Source: Yinghuangia sp045039925 (GTDB taxonomy: Bacteria > Actinomycetota > Actinomycetes > Streptomycetales > Streptomycetaceae). Taken from it: DNA of 64,000 nucleotides. Every line of letters begins with the position of its first letter. Positions within the stretch are counted from its first letter, which is position 1. The DNA is taken from positions 9,052,001-9,116,000 of the forward strand of contig CP108400.1 of assembly GCA_045039925.1 (NCBI GenBank), written 5' to 3'. Shown one piece after another: positions 42,875-50,693 of this stretch. The notes beneath the pieces are model-generated. The model made no database searches and was not told the origin of the DNA. It saw only the letters and a list, made by a program, of their open reading frames with translations. The translations under genes and the position numbers were made by a program.

Positions 42875-43593
42875 GACAGGCCTCCGTGCAACGTCATCTG
42901 CGTCAGCGCCCGGGTGGCCCGCTCCCACACCACGGCCAGCGACTCCCCGACATGGAGGTGCAGCGCCCGATGGGCGGCCTCCAACTCCCCGGCCTGGAGC
43001 AGCTCCAGGATCTCCAAGTGCTCCACCACGGTCGTCGTCACCCGATCGGCCGTCAGGAAGTCGTACATGCGGATCCGGCGGATCTTCGCGTTGACCGCTA
43101 CGAGCGCCGCCGTCAGTGCGGCGTTTCCGGCCGCCCGCGACAGCTCCACGTGGAACCGCTCGTCCAGGAGCACGAACCCCGGGCCGGGCTCGGGTGGTTC
43201 GGCGCGCATCGTGCTCCACCAGAGCCACTGCTCCGCCAGGACCGCGGGGTCGTGCCGGACCGCGGGACTCTCCAAGGCCCTGGCGATGCCGCGCAGTTCC
43301 AGGGTGACCCGCAGCTCGTACAGGTCGCGCAGTTCCGCGAGGTCGGGGACCGAGACGTAGTACGCCCCGTCCGCCCGCGCCAGCAACCCGTCCGCGACCA
43401 GCCCGGCCAGCGCCGCTCGGACCGGCGTACGCGAGACCCCGAACCGCCGCGCCAGGCCGCTCTCGGTCAGCCGCTCCCGCAGCCCGAACTCCGCGCCCAG
43501 TACGGCGGCACGCAGCCGGTCCTCCACGCGGGACCCGAGAATCCCGGCCGGTGCCGGGCCTGTATCCACCCCGGTGTCCACATCCGTGTCCAT
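42871..43593 (-). CDS. GntR-family (FadR/FCD) regulator of the urea carboxylase operon
   Basis: A 240-residue regulator. The winged helix is RVEDRLRAAVLGAEFGLRERLTESGLARRFGVSRTPVRAALAGLVADGLLAR. The FCD effector domain follows, with LRDLYELRVTLELRGIARALE, FVLLDERFHVELSRAAGNAAL and TTTVVEHLEILELLQAGELEAAHRALHLHVGES holding the metal-binding histidines. Its stop overlaps the urea carboxylase start, so it is made with the operon it most likely controls. The N-terminus has a small repeat (DTDVDTGVDTG). The ribosome site at the ATG is weak, so the start could be slightly further in. Confidence 0.92.
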   Translation of the reverse strand: MDTDVDTGVDTGPAPAGILGSRVEDRLRAAVLGAEFGLRERLTESGLARRFGVSRTPVRAALAGLVADGLLARADGAYYVSVPDLAELRDLYELRVTLELRGIARALESPAVRHDPAVLAEQWLWWSTMRAEPPEPGPGFVLLDERFHVELSRAAGNAALTAALVAVNAKIRRIRMYDFLTADRVTTTVVEHLEILELLQAGELEAAHRALHLHVGESLAVVWERATRALTQMTLHGGLS

Positions 43594-43734
43594 GCCGGGA
43601 AGCTAGGGATCACGCGTTTCGCCGGACTCCGCCCGCGGTTACGGCGCCGTTTCCATCCGCTGACAACGACGGCGGCGCCGGGCGGGGCAGGACGGGGCGG
43701 GGCCGGGTAGGACGGGGCAGGACGAGCCCTGCGG

Positions 43735-44427
43735 TCACAGGTGGGTGGCGAGGGTGCTCATCTGAAGGATCTCGGTCTGCTGCTCGGTGATGATGTGGCG
43801 GGCCAGGTTGCGGGTGTAGACGTTGGCGCCGTCCGCGGCTTCGGCCTGGGCCATGGCGACGGCGCCTTCGTGGTGCTCGGTCATCAGGTCGAGGAACAGG
43901 CGTGACGCGGTGGGTCCGTCGGCGGCCGCGAGGGCGGCCATTTGTGCCGGGGTGAGCATGCCGCCGGTTCCGCCGTGGTGGGTTGCGTGGTCGGCGGCGG
44001 CCCGGGAGTCGGCAGGCACGGGGTCCTGGCCCCAGGCGCTGAGCCAGGCGTTCATCTCGCCGATCTCGCGCTCCTGGTCGGTGCGGATGCGTTCGGCGAG
44101 GGCGGTGACGAGGTGGTGCGCGTCGGGCTTGGCGAGCAGGAGACGGCTCATTTCGACCGCTTGGGCGTGGTGGGGGACCATCGCCAAGGCGAAGGCCAGG
44201 TCCGCGGCGTTCGGGGGCTTGGGGGACGCGCCGGTGCCGGGGGCGGTTCCGGTTCCGGGGGCGTTCGCGGCGGCGGTGGTCGGCGGCGGGGCCGCGTCCG
44301 AAGGGGCGGCGGTGGCGGCCGCCGGCAGCGGCGGAGCGGCGGAGTCCCCGGAGAAGGCGACCGCGGTGAGCGCCATTCCGGCACCCGTCACGAACAAGGC
44401 GGTGGTGACGACCAGTCCGCGCAGCAC
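43735..44427 (-). CDS. Exported DUF305 family protein (copper-associated family)
   Basis: A 230-residue protein with an N-terminal membrane anchor or signal (LVVTTALFVTGAGMALTAVAF), a Pro/Ala/Thr linker and a DUF305 four-helix domain. Two His/Met motifs are diagnostic: LAMVPHHAQAVEMS and LMTEHHEGAVAMAQAE, with HATHHGGTGGMLTPAQMAAL between them. DUF305 proteins such as CopM bind copper outside the membrane in several bacteria. GTG at 44427 has AGGAGG 7 bases upstream. It lies just downstream of the copper amine oxidase-like pair, on the same strand, which strengthens a metal-related role. Confidence 0.92.
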   Translation of the reverse strand: MLRGLVVTTALFVTGAGMALTAVAFSGDSAAPPLPAAATAAPSDAAPPPTTAAANAPGTGTAPGTGASPKPPNAADLAFALAMVPHHAQAVEMSRLLLAKPDAHHLVTALAERIRTDQEREIGEMNAWLSAWGQDPVPADSRAAADHATHHGGTGGMLTPAQMAALAAADGPTASRLFLDLMTEHHEGAVAMAQAEAADGANVYTRNLARHIITEQQTEILQMSTLATHL

Positions 44428-44440
44428 GCGGGACCTCCTG

Positions 44441-44500
44441 GGAGAGCGGGAGAGCGGGGGAGCGGGGGAGCGAGGAGCGGGAGAGCGGGAGAGGGCGGGC
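44441..44500. repeat. Purine-rich short tandem repeat
   Basis: Units of GGGAGAGC and GGGGGAGC, 7-8 bp each, repeat about eight times between the DUF305 and amine oxidase genes. The strand asymmetry is strong (almost only G and A besides a C per unit). Confidence 0.7.
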
Positions 44501-44541
44501 GGCCGGCCCGGTGCGGAGCCGGCCGCCCTGGTGGCGCGCCG

Positions 44542-45837
44542 TCAGTCGGTCTGGCCGTTGTGGTCCCTGCGGTCCTTCGGGGTGAGCGGGTTCATCGCGG
44601 TCACGTCGCGCGGCACGAGGTCGAAGCCCTGCCAGTGGATCGGCATCGGGCTCTGGTCCTCGTCACGCGGGACGTGGTGGAACGGCACCGTGACCCACAT
44701 GACCGGGTCGGTCAGCGTCTCCCCGTTGAGGTAGCCGGGGATGTTCTGGGCGCCGCACTCGGGGTCGGCGTTGAAGCTGGCGAACTTCTCGCAGCTCCTG
44801 GCCTGGGTGAAGGACACCGCCGGAGACTGCACGGGGCTTGCCGCGTACTGCTGGTTGGTGGTGTTCTGCACCAACTCGTAGCTGCGGTTGTGCCCGTCGG
44901 CGTTCTTGCTCGTCGGACTCGTCAGACGCCACCACCGCAGGTTGGCGTTCTGGTACGAGCCTTCCTTCGTGATGTCGGTACGCGCGGTGGTGTACACCTC
45001 GGCGCGCCTGCCCCGAACTCCGGTGTCCACCGTGTCGTACTGCTGGACCTTCTCGTTGCCCTCACCGTCGATGTCGAAGTCGACGCGCCACGTGGCGTTG
45101 TGGAAGTGGTTGGCGGCGATGCCGGTGGCGTCCTTGCCGACCGGCCACCCCTTGTCGGGCGTAGTCCAGTCCTCGGGCGACAGGTCGCCGGTGGCGCCGA
45201 GGCGCGCCGAGATCTGGCCGTCGTCCGCGAAACGCCACTCGGTGACGTACTCGTACCAGTCGACCTTCGAGATCGTGTAGAGCACCAGGTCCTGGCCGTT
45301 GGCGGTGAACAGGTCGCCGAGGTCGGGGCTCATCCACTCCTGCTCCTGCGAGCGGTACGCCAGTCCGGAGTCGACCTTTTGGACGCACAGGACCTTCTTG
45401 GCGTCCTCCCGCTTGCCGATCCACTGGCCCTTGAGCTTGCCGCCCGGGCACTCCCGGCGCCCGATGGCGTGCGAGTAGTACCCGCCGAAGCCGTAGGAGG
45501 TGATGTCGTTCCACTCGTGCTCGCCGGAGTCGTACGGCACGTGCAGCTGCGCGAGTTGGGCCGAACGCATCACGGTGATGGGGTACTTCTCGCCCTTGGG
45601 CTTGTAGCCGACGCGCTCCAGGACCAGGCCGGCCTTGGTGTCGACGCGCCAGCACATGCGCCATTCGGCGCCGGTCTTCAGCGTCTCCTGGACCATGGCG
45701 TTGTTGCCGCAGTAGTTGAAGCGGTCCTGGTCCTTGCCGTGCGCGGCCGCGGGACCGGCCAACAGGCCCGGTATCAGCGCAAGCGCACCCAGGGCGGCCA
45801 CCGCCCCGGTGAGCTTGCGGCGAAATCTGCCGATCAT
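44542..45837 (-). CDS. Secreted copper amine oxidase-like catalytic domain (stand-alone)
   Basis: A 431-residue protein with signal peptide MIGRFRRKLTGAVAALGALALIPGLLAGPAAAHG. The rest follows the catalytic domain of copper amine oxidases: MCWRVDTKAGLVLERVGYKP, SAQLAQLHVPYDSGEHEWNDITSYGFGG (the Asp aligns with the catalytic base), KVDWYEYVTEWRF at the topaquinone site, NHFHNATWRVDFDIDGEGN with the copper HxH, and VPFHHVPRDEDQSPMPIHWQGFDLVP with the third His. The usual N-Y-D/E motif reads W-Y-E, so the precursor Tyr is kept but its Asn partner is replaced. The N-terminal domains are missing here and seem to be encoded by the upstream gene. Activity as an oxidase is uncertain. GAGGAA precedes the ATG at 45837. 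Confidence 0.85.
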   Translation of the reverse strand: MIGRFRRKLTGAVAALGALALIPGLLAGPAAAHGKDQDRFNYCGNNAMVQETLKTGAEWRMCWRVDTKAGLVLERVGYKPKGEKYPITVMRSAQLAQLHVPYDSGEHEWNDITSYGFGGYYSHAIGRRECPGGKLKGQWIGKREDAKKVLCVQKVDSGLAYRSQEQEWMSPDLGDLFTANGQDLVLYTISKVDWYEYVTEWRFADDGQISARLGATGDLSPEDWTTPDKGWPVGKDATGIAANHFHNATWRVDFDIDGEGNEKVQQYDTVDTGVRGRRAEVYTTARTDITKEGSYQNANLRWWRLTSPTSKNADGHNRSYELVQNTTNQQYAASPVQSPAVSFTQARSCEKFASFNADPECGAQNIPGYLNGETLTDPVMWVTVPFHHVPRDEDQSPMPIHWQGFDLVPRDVTAMNPLTPKDRRDHNGQTD

Positions 45838-45929
45838 GTGAGGGTTCCTCGGGTCTCGTGCGGTGGTGCGGGCGCGGAATCGGGGACGGATGCCGGTACG
45901 GGCCCGGGACGCGGGCGCTGTCCGGCGGC

Positions 45930-46979
45930 TCATGAGGGCGGGATGACCGAGCGCGCCGACAGGTCGACGACCGTGCGCGTGGTGTCCAGGTACACGCCGC
46001 CGCGCACCTTGACGAAGAGCACCAGGCAGCGGTGCGCGCCGCATTGCCCGGTCGCCTTGTCGCCGGGGCCGGCGATGTACGACGAGCCGTTGGCCTCCAG
46101 CTGTTCGGGGCCCGTCAGTTCGCTGCCGACCACCGACTTGTACTGCGCCTTGAGGCTCGCGCCCGCGGGAGACGCGACGAGGAGCCGCAGTGCTTCGGCG
46201 GTCTCCGTCTTGGATGGCGCCGGCTGCATGTTCGGGGCCTGTGCGGAACGTTCCAGCTTGCCGGTCGTCAGGTTCACGACGCGCTTGACCAGAGTGTTGT
46301 CGGCGTAGTTGTAGAAGTAGACGTCCGCGCGGCGGGGTGCCTTGTCGGGGTCGGTGTCCTCGGGTGCCGGGTCGGCGAGGTCGACGGTCAGCGGCTCCGG
46401 GCCGACGGCACCGGTGGCGGTGCGGGCGGACTCGCGCAGCTTCGGGTCGACCGCGATGCGCAGCGCGGCGTCGATCTCGTCGGGGGTGAGGGGGTCGCGC
46501 CCGGTGCCCTTCGCCGGGGCCGGACCCATCGGCTCGCTGTCCGCGGGGACTTCGTCGGCCGGTACGCCCGGCTCCGGCGGCGCGGAGGCCGCCGGGCCGG
46601 TCGCGCCGCCCGAACTGCCCGTCCCCGCACCGGCGGAGGAGGGTCCGGCCGACGAAGTGGCCGACGCGGCGGCGCCGGACGGTTTCGCGGCCGGGCCGGT
46701 CGGCGTACGGCTCTCGCCGGACGCACCGAGCGGTATCGCGATGGCGACCGACACGAGCGCGGCGGTGGCGCTGAGGCCGGCGCCGACCAGGACCCGGCCG
46801 AGGCGCGAGCGGCGCTCGGGCTCCGCGGCGTTGTCGGGCTCGGCCGCGTCCCGCGGTCCGGCTGCGTCCTGCCGTCCGGCCGCGTCCTCCGGGTCCGTCG
46901 CGGCGTCCGGTCTCGCCTCGTCGTGCGGTGGTTTCTCCTCCGCCGGTATATCCCCGGGTTCGGGGGCTCTGCTGTTCAC
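45930..46979 (-). CDS. Membrane-anchored protein resembling the N2/N3 domains of copper amine oxidase
   Basis: About 349 residues, GTG at 46979 with GGGAGGA upstream. An acidic/Ala-rich cytosolic part (DAAGRQDAAGPRDAAEPDNAAEPERR) precedes one membrane helix (VLVGAGLSATAALVSVAIAIPLGA) and a Ser/Gly/Ala linker. The outer domain begins DPLTPDEIDAALRIAVDPKLRES and continues RRADVYFYNYADNTLVKRVVNLTTGKLERSAQAPNMQPAPSKTETAEALRLLVASP. That order matches amine oxidase N2/N3 domains (PLxxxEI..., ...xVxDLxxxxV...QP). The catalytic domain is the next gene, 92 bp downstream. I infer a split amine oxidase-like complex; the pairing itself is not proven. Confidence 0.78.
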   Translation of the reverse strand: MNSRAPEPGDIPAEEKPPHDEARPDAATDPEDAAGRQDAAGPRDAAEPDNAAEPERRSRLGRVLVGAGLSATAALVSVAIAIPLGASGESRTPTGPAAKPSGAAASATSSAGPSSAGAGTGSSGGATGPAASAPPEPGVPADEVPADSEPMGPAPAKGTGRDPLTPDEIDAALRIAVDPKLRESARTATGAVGPEPLTVDLADPAPEDTDPDKAPRRADVYFYNYADNTLVKRVVNLTTGKLERSAQAPNMQPAPSKTETAEALRLLVASPAGASLKAQYKSVVGSELTGPEQLEANGSSYIAGPGDKATGQCGAHRCLVLFVKVRGGVYLDTTRTVVDLSARSVIPPS

Positions 46980-47496
46980 ACGTCCTCCCACACTTTTCCG
47001 AGCCGTCGGCCGACCGGCCGGGGCCCGAAAGGGAGGATCGGGATTCCAGGTAACGCGCAAAGCGTTGCGCGATTTCCGCGGTGTTAATTGACGGGACGCT
47101 TTATTTCGGATTCTTCGCGGTGGCCGCGCGGACGGTCCCGGGAGGTCTGCGGAGGATACGTGGGCAGGCCGAAGGACGGGCAAGCCAGGAGCGCATGCGC
47201 CTCTGCGGGTGAAATCAGGGGTGCGCGATTTACCGGCGCACGAGGTACGCGCAATTCAGCCGGAGGCCGCCGCGGAGAATTCCGAATGCCGACGGACGGG
47301 CAGCGCGGAAGAAGTCGCGCACGCTACTTCCCCGGGAGTTTTATACCGGCAGAACTTGACGAAGGCAAGGGCCGTCGGGCCGGCCCCGCAAAACGCCGCG
47401 CAATTGTCGGGTGAAAGCGGTCCGCAGGCCGACGGATGGCGGCTCGCGGGCCAGGGCTCGCAGGCTCGCGGACCGAGGCCGCCGCGTCCCGGCCCT
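46980..47496. other. Gap of 517 bp upstream of the split amine oxidase genes
   Basis: I see no convincing gene. The promoter for the amine oxidase pair should lie here, in the relatively AT-rich stretch around 47080-47120. An inverted repeat GCGCAA-N4-TTGCGC sits at 47055-47070. The small plus-strand frame 47088-47414 has no ribosome site and no recognisable domain. Confidence 0.55.
47055..47070. promoter_or_regulatory. Inverted repeat GCGCAA-N4-TTGCGC
   Basis: Perfect 6-bp arms, 76 bp upstream of the GTG at 46979. It is a possible operator for the amine oxidase/DUF305 genes. No regulator is assigned. Confidence 0.4.
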
Positions 47497-48315
47497 TCAG
47501 GGGGTCGGCGAAGACAGCCGCTGTCGGGTGTGGGTCTCGTCGTGTGCGGCGAGCGGTTGGGCGGCGTAGGTGACGCGCACGACGCCGTCGGGGCCGCGCG
47601 CGGTTTCGGCGTTCACGCCGAAGACCGTGCGCATGACGTCGGGGGTCAGGGTGTCGAGGACCGGGCCGTGGGCGACGATGCGGCCGCGGTCCAGGACGAC
47701 GATGCGGTCGCAGGTGCGGGCGGCGAGGTCGAGGTCGTGCAGGACGGCCAGGGTGGTCAGGCCGAGGCCGCGGATGGTGTCGAGGAGGTGGAAGCGCGCG
47801 CGGATGTCGAGGTGGTTGGTCGGCTCGTCGAGGAGGAGGGTGCGCGGTTCCTGGGCCAGCGCGAGGGCGAGCAGCACGCGTTGGCGTTCTCCGCCGGAGA
47901 GGCCGCCGACGACGCGTTCGGCGAGGTCGGCGGCGTCCGCGCGGTCGAGGGCGTCGCGTACCACTTCGCGGTCGTGCTCGTTGTCGCGGTCGAACAGCCC
48001 GTGGTGGGGGGTGCGTCCGAGCGCGACGAGTTCGGCGGCGGTGACGCCGTCGGGTACGGGACTGTCCTGGAGGACCGCGGCGGTACGGCGGGCCGCGGCG
48101 CGGGCGGACAGGGCCCAAACGTCGTCGCCGCCGATGAACGCGGCGCCCGCGGTGGGCCGGAGGGAGCGGTAGAGCGTGCGCAGCAGGGTGGATTTGCCGC
48201 TGCCGTTGGGGCCGACGAGGCCCACGAACTCGCCTTCGGCGACGCGCAGGTCGACGCCGTCGAGGATCGTGGTGCCGCCGAGGCGGGCGCCGATGCCGTG
48301 CAGTTCCAGCTTCAT
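47497..48315 (-). CDS. ABC transporter ATPase, FecE/metallophore type
   Basis: A 272-residue ATPase that powers import of metal-chelate complexes. Walker A is GPNGSGKST, the Q-loop VLQDSPVPDG, the signature LSGGERQRVLLALALAQEP, Walker B LLLDEPTNHLD and the H-loop AVLHDLDLAARTCD. The order and the FecE-like length fit the siderophore/haem/B12 importer class. Its ATG at 48315 overlaps the permease stop (ATGA). It is the last gene of the long minus-strand operon that starts with the isonitrile synthase. Confidence 0.95.
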   Translation of the reverse strand: MKLELHGIGARLGGTTILDGVDLRVAEGEFVGLVGPNGSGKSTLLRTLYRSLRPTAGAAFIGGDDVWALSARAAARRTAAVLQDSPVPDGVTAAELVALGRTPHHGLFDRDNEHDREVVRDALDRADAADLAERVVGGLSGGERQRVLLALALAQEPRTLLLDEPTNHLDIRARFHLLDTIRGLGLTTLAVLHDLDLAARTCDRIVVLDRGRIVAHGPVLDTLTPDVMRTVFGVNAETARGPDGVVRVTYAAQPLAAHDETHTRQRLSSPTP

Positions 48316-49517
48316 GCCGACCGTCCTGCGGTGGTGTCCCCGCGGCGCAGCAGCCACAGCAGGAAGGGTGCGCCGACGGCCGCGGTGAAGATGCCCAGCG
48401 GGATCTCGTTGGGCGGGTCGAGGGTACGGGAGAGCAGGTCGACGGCGACCAGGTAGAGCGCGCCGAGCAGGGCCGACAACGGCAGGACGCGGCGGTGGTC
48501 GGCGCCGAAGGCCAGCCGGGCGATGTGCGGGATCAGCAGGCCGACGAAGCCGATTCCGCCGGTCACCGCGATCACGGTGGCGGTCAGCAGGGCGCAGGCG
48601 ACGAGCAGCAGGACGCGCAGGCGGTTGACGTCGAGCCCCAGTGCGGTGGCCTGTTCCTCGCCGGTGACGAGCGCGTTGAGGCGTCGGCCGGTGAGGACGA
48701 GGACCGCGGTGAGCACCACGACCACGACGGCAACGACGCGGAGTTGGTCCCAGCGGGCCCCGGAGACGGAGCCGAGCAGCCAGAACATGACGCGGCGCAG
48801 CTCGTTCGGGGTGGCGCGCAATTGCAGGTAGCCGGTGGCGGCCTGGAACAGGTAGCCGATCGAGACCCCGGCCAGCACCAGGCGCAGCGGTGCGAGGCGT
48901 CCGCCGCGCTGTCCGAGGGCGAAGACCAGGACGGTGGCCACGATCGCGCCGCCGAAGGCCGCGGCGGAGACGCCGATGTCGCCGATGGCGGCCGCGCCCG
49001 CGGTCATGGCCAGGACGGCGCCGGTCGAGGCACCGGAGGTGATGCCGAGCACGTACGGGTCGGCCAGCGGGTTGGCGACCAGGGCCTGGAGGACCACTCC
49101 CGTGACGGCGAGCCCGGCTCCGGCGAGGACGGCGAGCAGCACCCGGGGGACGCGGTACTCCCACACGATCTGGTCCTGCACCGGGTCGAGTTCGGCGCGC
49201 GATCCGGAGGTGAGATGTGTACTGACGATCCGCCAGGTGTCGCCGAGCGGGACGTTCACCGAGCCGATCCCGACCGCGACCAGGACCATCAGCGTCAGCA
49301 GCACGGTCAGGACGGCGACGCAGGCCGTCAGCGGTACGCCGTGCAGGGGAGCGGGCCGGGCGGGCCGGGCGGGTCGAACCGGCCGGGTGGACCAGGTGGA
49401 CCGGGTGGACCGGGGGGCCCGGCCGCGCCGGGTCGAGGCCATCTCGGCTTCGGCTTCGGATTCGGCTTGGGATTCGGATTTGTCGGCCTCGACCGCCGGT
49501 TGCCGCGTCACGTCCAT
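48312..49517 (-). CDS. ABC transporter permease, FecCD family
   Basis: A 401-residue permease with an unusual N-terminus of about 60 polar residues (SESQAESEAEAEMASTRRGRAPRSTRST and a Pro/Ala/Arg tract). The FecCD body follows: IGSVNVPLGDTWRIVSTHLT, WEYRVPRVLLAVLAGAGLAVTGVVLQALVANPLADPYVLGITSGAS, RRVMFWLLGSVSG, LGLDVNRLRVLLLV and GGIGFVGLLIPHIARLAFGADHRRVLPLSALLGALYLVAVDLLSR. About ten membrane helices are expected. Only one permease gene is present, so it should work as a homodimer. It starts 22 bp after the binding-protein gene and is coupled to the ATPase. Confidence 0.95.
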   Translation of the reverse strand: MDVTRQPAVEADKSESQAESEAEAEMASTRRGRAPRSTRSTWSTRPVRPARPARPAPLHGVPLTACVAVLTVLLTLMVLVAVGIGSVNVPLGDTWRIVSTHLTSGSRAELDPVQDQIVWEYRVPRVLLAVLAGAGLAVTGVVLQALVANPLADPYVLGITSGASTGAVLAMTAGAAAIGDIGVSAAAFGGAIVATVLVFALGQRGGRLAPLRLVLAGVSIGYLFQAATGYLQLRATPNELRRVMFWLLGSVSGARWDQLRVVAVVVVVLTAVLVLTGRRLNALVTGEEQATALGLDVNRLRVLLLVACALLTATVIAVTGGIGFVGLLIPHIARLAFGADHRRVLPLSALLGALYLVAVDLLSRTLDPPNEIPLGIFTAAVGAPFLLWLLRRGDTTAGRSA

Positions 49518-49539
49518 GTGCGTGTCCCCGTTGTGCGGC

Positions 49540-50616
49540 TCAGAACCGATCCGGATGGATGACGCGGGCGAGCTTGTCGACCGCGGTGGCGTTGCCGGGC
49601 CCGAGGTAGACCGAGTCGGAGAGCACGACGAAGCGCTTGTTCTTCGCGGCCTCCCACTGCGGGAACTGGGCGAACAGCTTCGCGGCTTCGGCGGCGGGGT
49701 CCGGGTTCATCCAGTTGACGATGATGACGGCGTCGACCTGGGCGGCGGCGACCTGTTCCTTGCTGAGGTTGGCGAACAGCTCCTTGGTGCTGTCGCCGAA
49801 GGCGTTGACGCCGCCGGCCTTGGCGATGATGTCGTTCCAGATCCCGTTGGCACCGACGGAGCTGAACTCCGAGGCGCCCATGGTCATCCCGGGGATGATC
49901 AGCATGACCTTGGGGGCGGGGGTGCCCGCCACCTTGGCGGCGACGTCGGCGACCTGCTTCTGCGAGGCGGCGACGAGCTGATCGGCGCGGTCGCTCACCC
50001 CGAAGATGCGGCCGAGGTCGCGCAGCATGGCGTAGCTGTCCTCGATGGTCTGGCGCCCGTCCACCGATCCGGGACCGCCGCATGTCGCGCGCGGCACGTA
50101 CGAGTTCGCACCGATTCCGGCCAGATCGTCGCGGGTGGCGAACCCGCTGTCGGCCGCGAAGCCGCCGCCGTACGTGGAGATCACGAAGTCCGGACGCAGC
50201 CCGAGCATGGCCTCGCGGGGGACGTCCATCGCGTCGTTGAGCTTGATCCCGCCGCTCGGCAGGGCGGTGATGGCCTCGGCGCGCCCCGGCTCGTCCGAAG
50301 CCCCGTAGTTCTGCGCGTTCGCCACGATCTTGTCGCCCTGCCCGAGCGCGAGCAGTGAGGAAACCTCGGCGACGGAACCGCCGTTCATCACCACGACGCG
50401 CGAAGGGGCCTTGTCGTACGTGTACTTCTTGCCGCAGTTCTCGACGGTCACCGGGTAGGCGTCGCCGTTGTTGGCGGGCTCGGCGCCGCCGCCCGTCGCG
50501 GACGCCGCCGATTCGGATGCGGCCGAGGAGGTCTTGTCGTCGTCACCGCAGGCCCCGGTGCCGAGGCAGGTCGCTGTGAGCAGCACGGCCGTGAGCAGCC
50601 GCTTGGGGAACTTCAA
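49540..50616 (-). CDS. Metal-chelate ABC transporter substrate-binding lipoprotein (FecB type)
   Basis: A 358-residue lipoprotein with signal and lipobox GTGAC (Cys23). It has the class III binding-protein pattern: NCGKKYTYDKAPSRVVVMNGGSVAEVSSLLALGQGDKIVAN, then MLGLRPDFVISTYGGGF and WNDIIAKAGGVNAFGD. Homologues bind ferric siderophores, haem, cobalamin or other metal chelates at the cell surface. It starts 77 bp after the NRPS stop, on the same strand, and two transport partners follow within 22 bp. I infer that it binds the metal complex of the isonitrile lipopeptide made by the upstream genes. The actual metal is not readable from sequence. Confidence 0.93.
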   Translation of the reverse strand: MKFPKRLLTAVLLTATCLGTGACGDDDKTSSAASESAASATGGGAEPANNGDAYPVTVENCGKKYTYDKAPSRVVVMNGGSVAEVSSLLALGQGDKIVANAQNYGASDEPGRAEAITALPSGGIKLNDAMDVPREAMLGLRPDFVISTYGGGFAADSGFATRDDLAGIGANSYVPRATCGGPGSVDGRQTIEDSYAMLRDLGRIFGVSDRADQLVAASQKQVADVAAKVAGTPAPKVMLIIPGMTMGASEFSSVGANGIWNDIIAKAGGVNAFGDSTKELFANLSKEQVAAAQVDAVIIVNWMNPDPAAEAAKLFAQFPQWEAAKNKRFVVLSDSVYLGPGNATAVDKLARVIHPDRF

Positions 50617-50693
50617 CGCTGATCCTCCTCATGCGCACCCCGCCGACCACACGTCGGGTCCGGGGGGCCGGCGCGCGCAGATGCGTGCCGTGC

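Noticed and set aside
43594..43734. A guanidine (ykkC) riboswitch upstream of the urea carboxylase operon
   Set aside because: I could not find its conserved sequence blocks in the 141-bp leader.
47088..47414. A 108-residue plus-strand open frame in the gap before the importer genes
   Set aside because: No ribosome site, no recognisable domain, Arg/Gly-rich composition typical of chance frames in GC-rich DNA.
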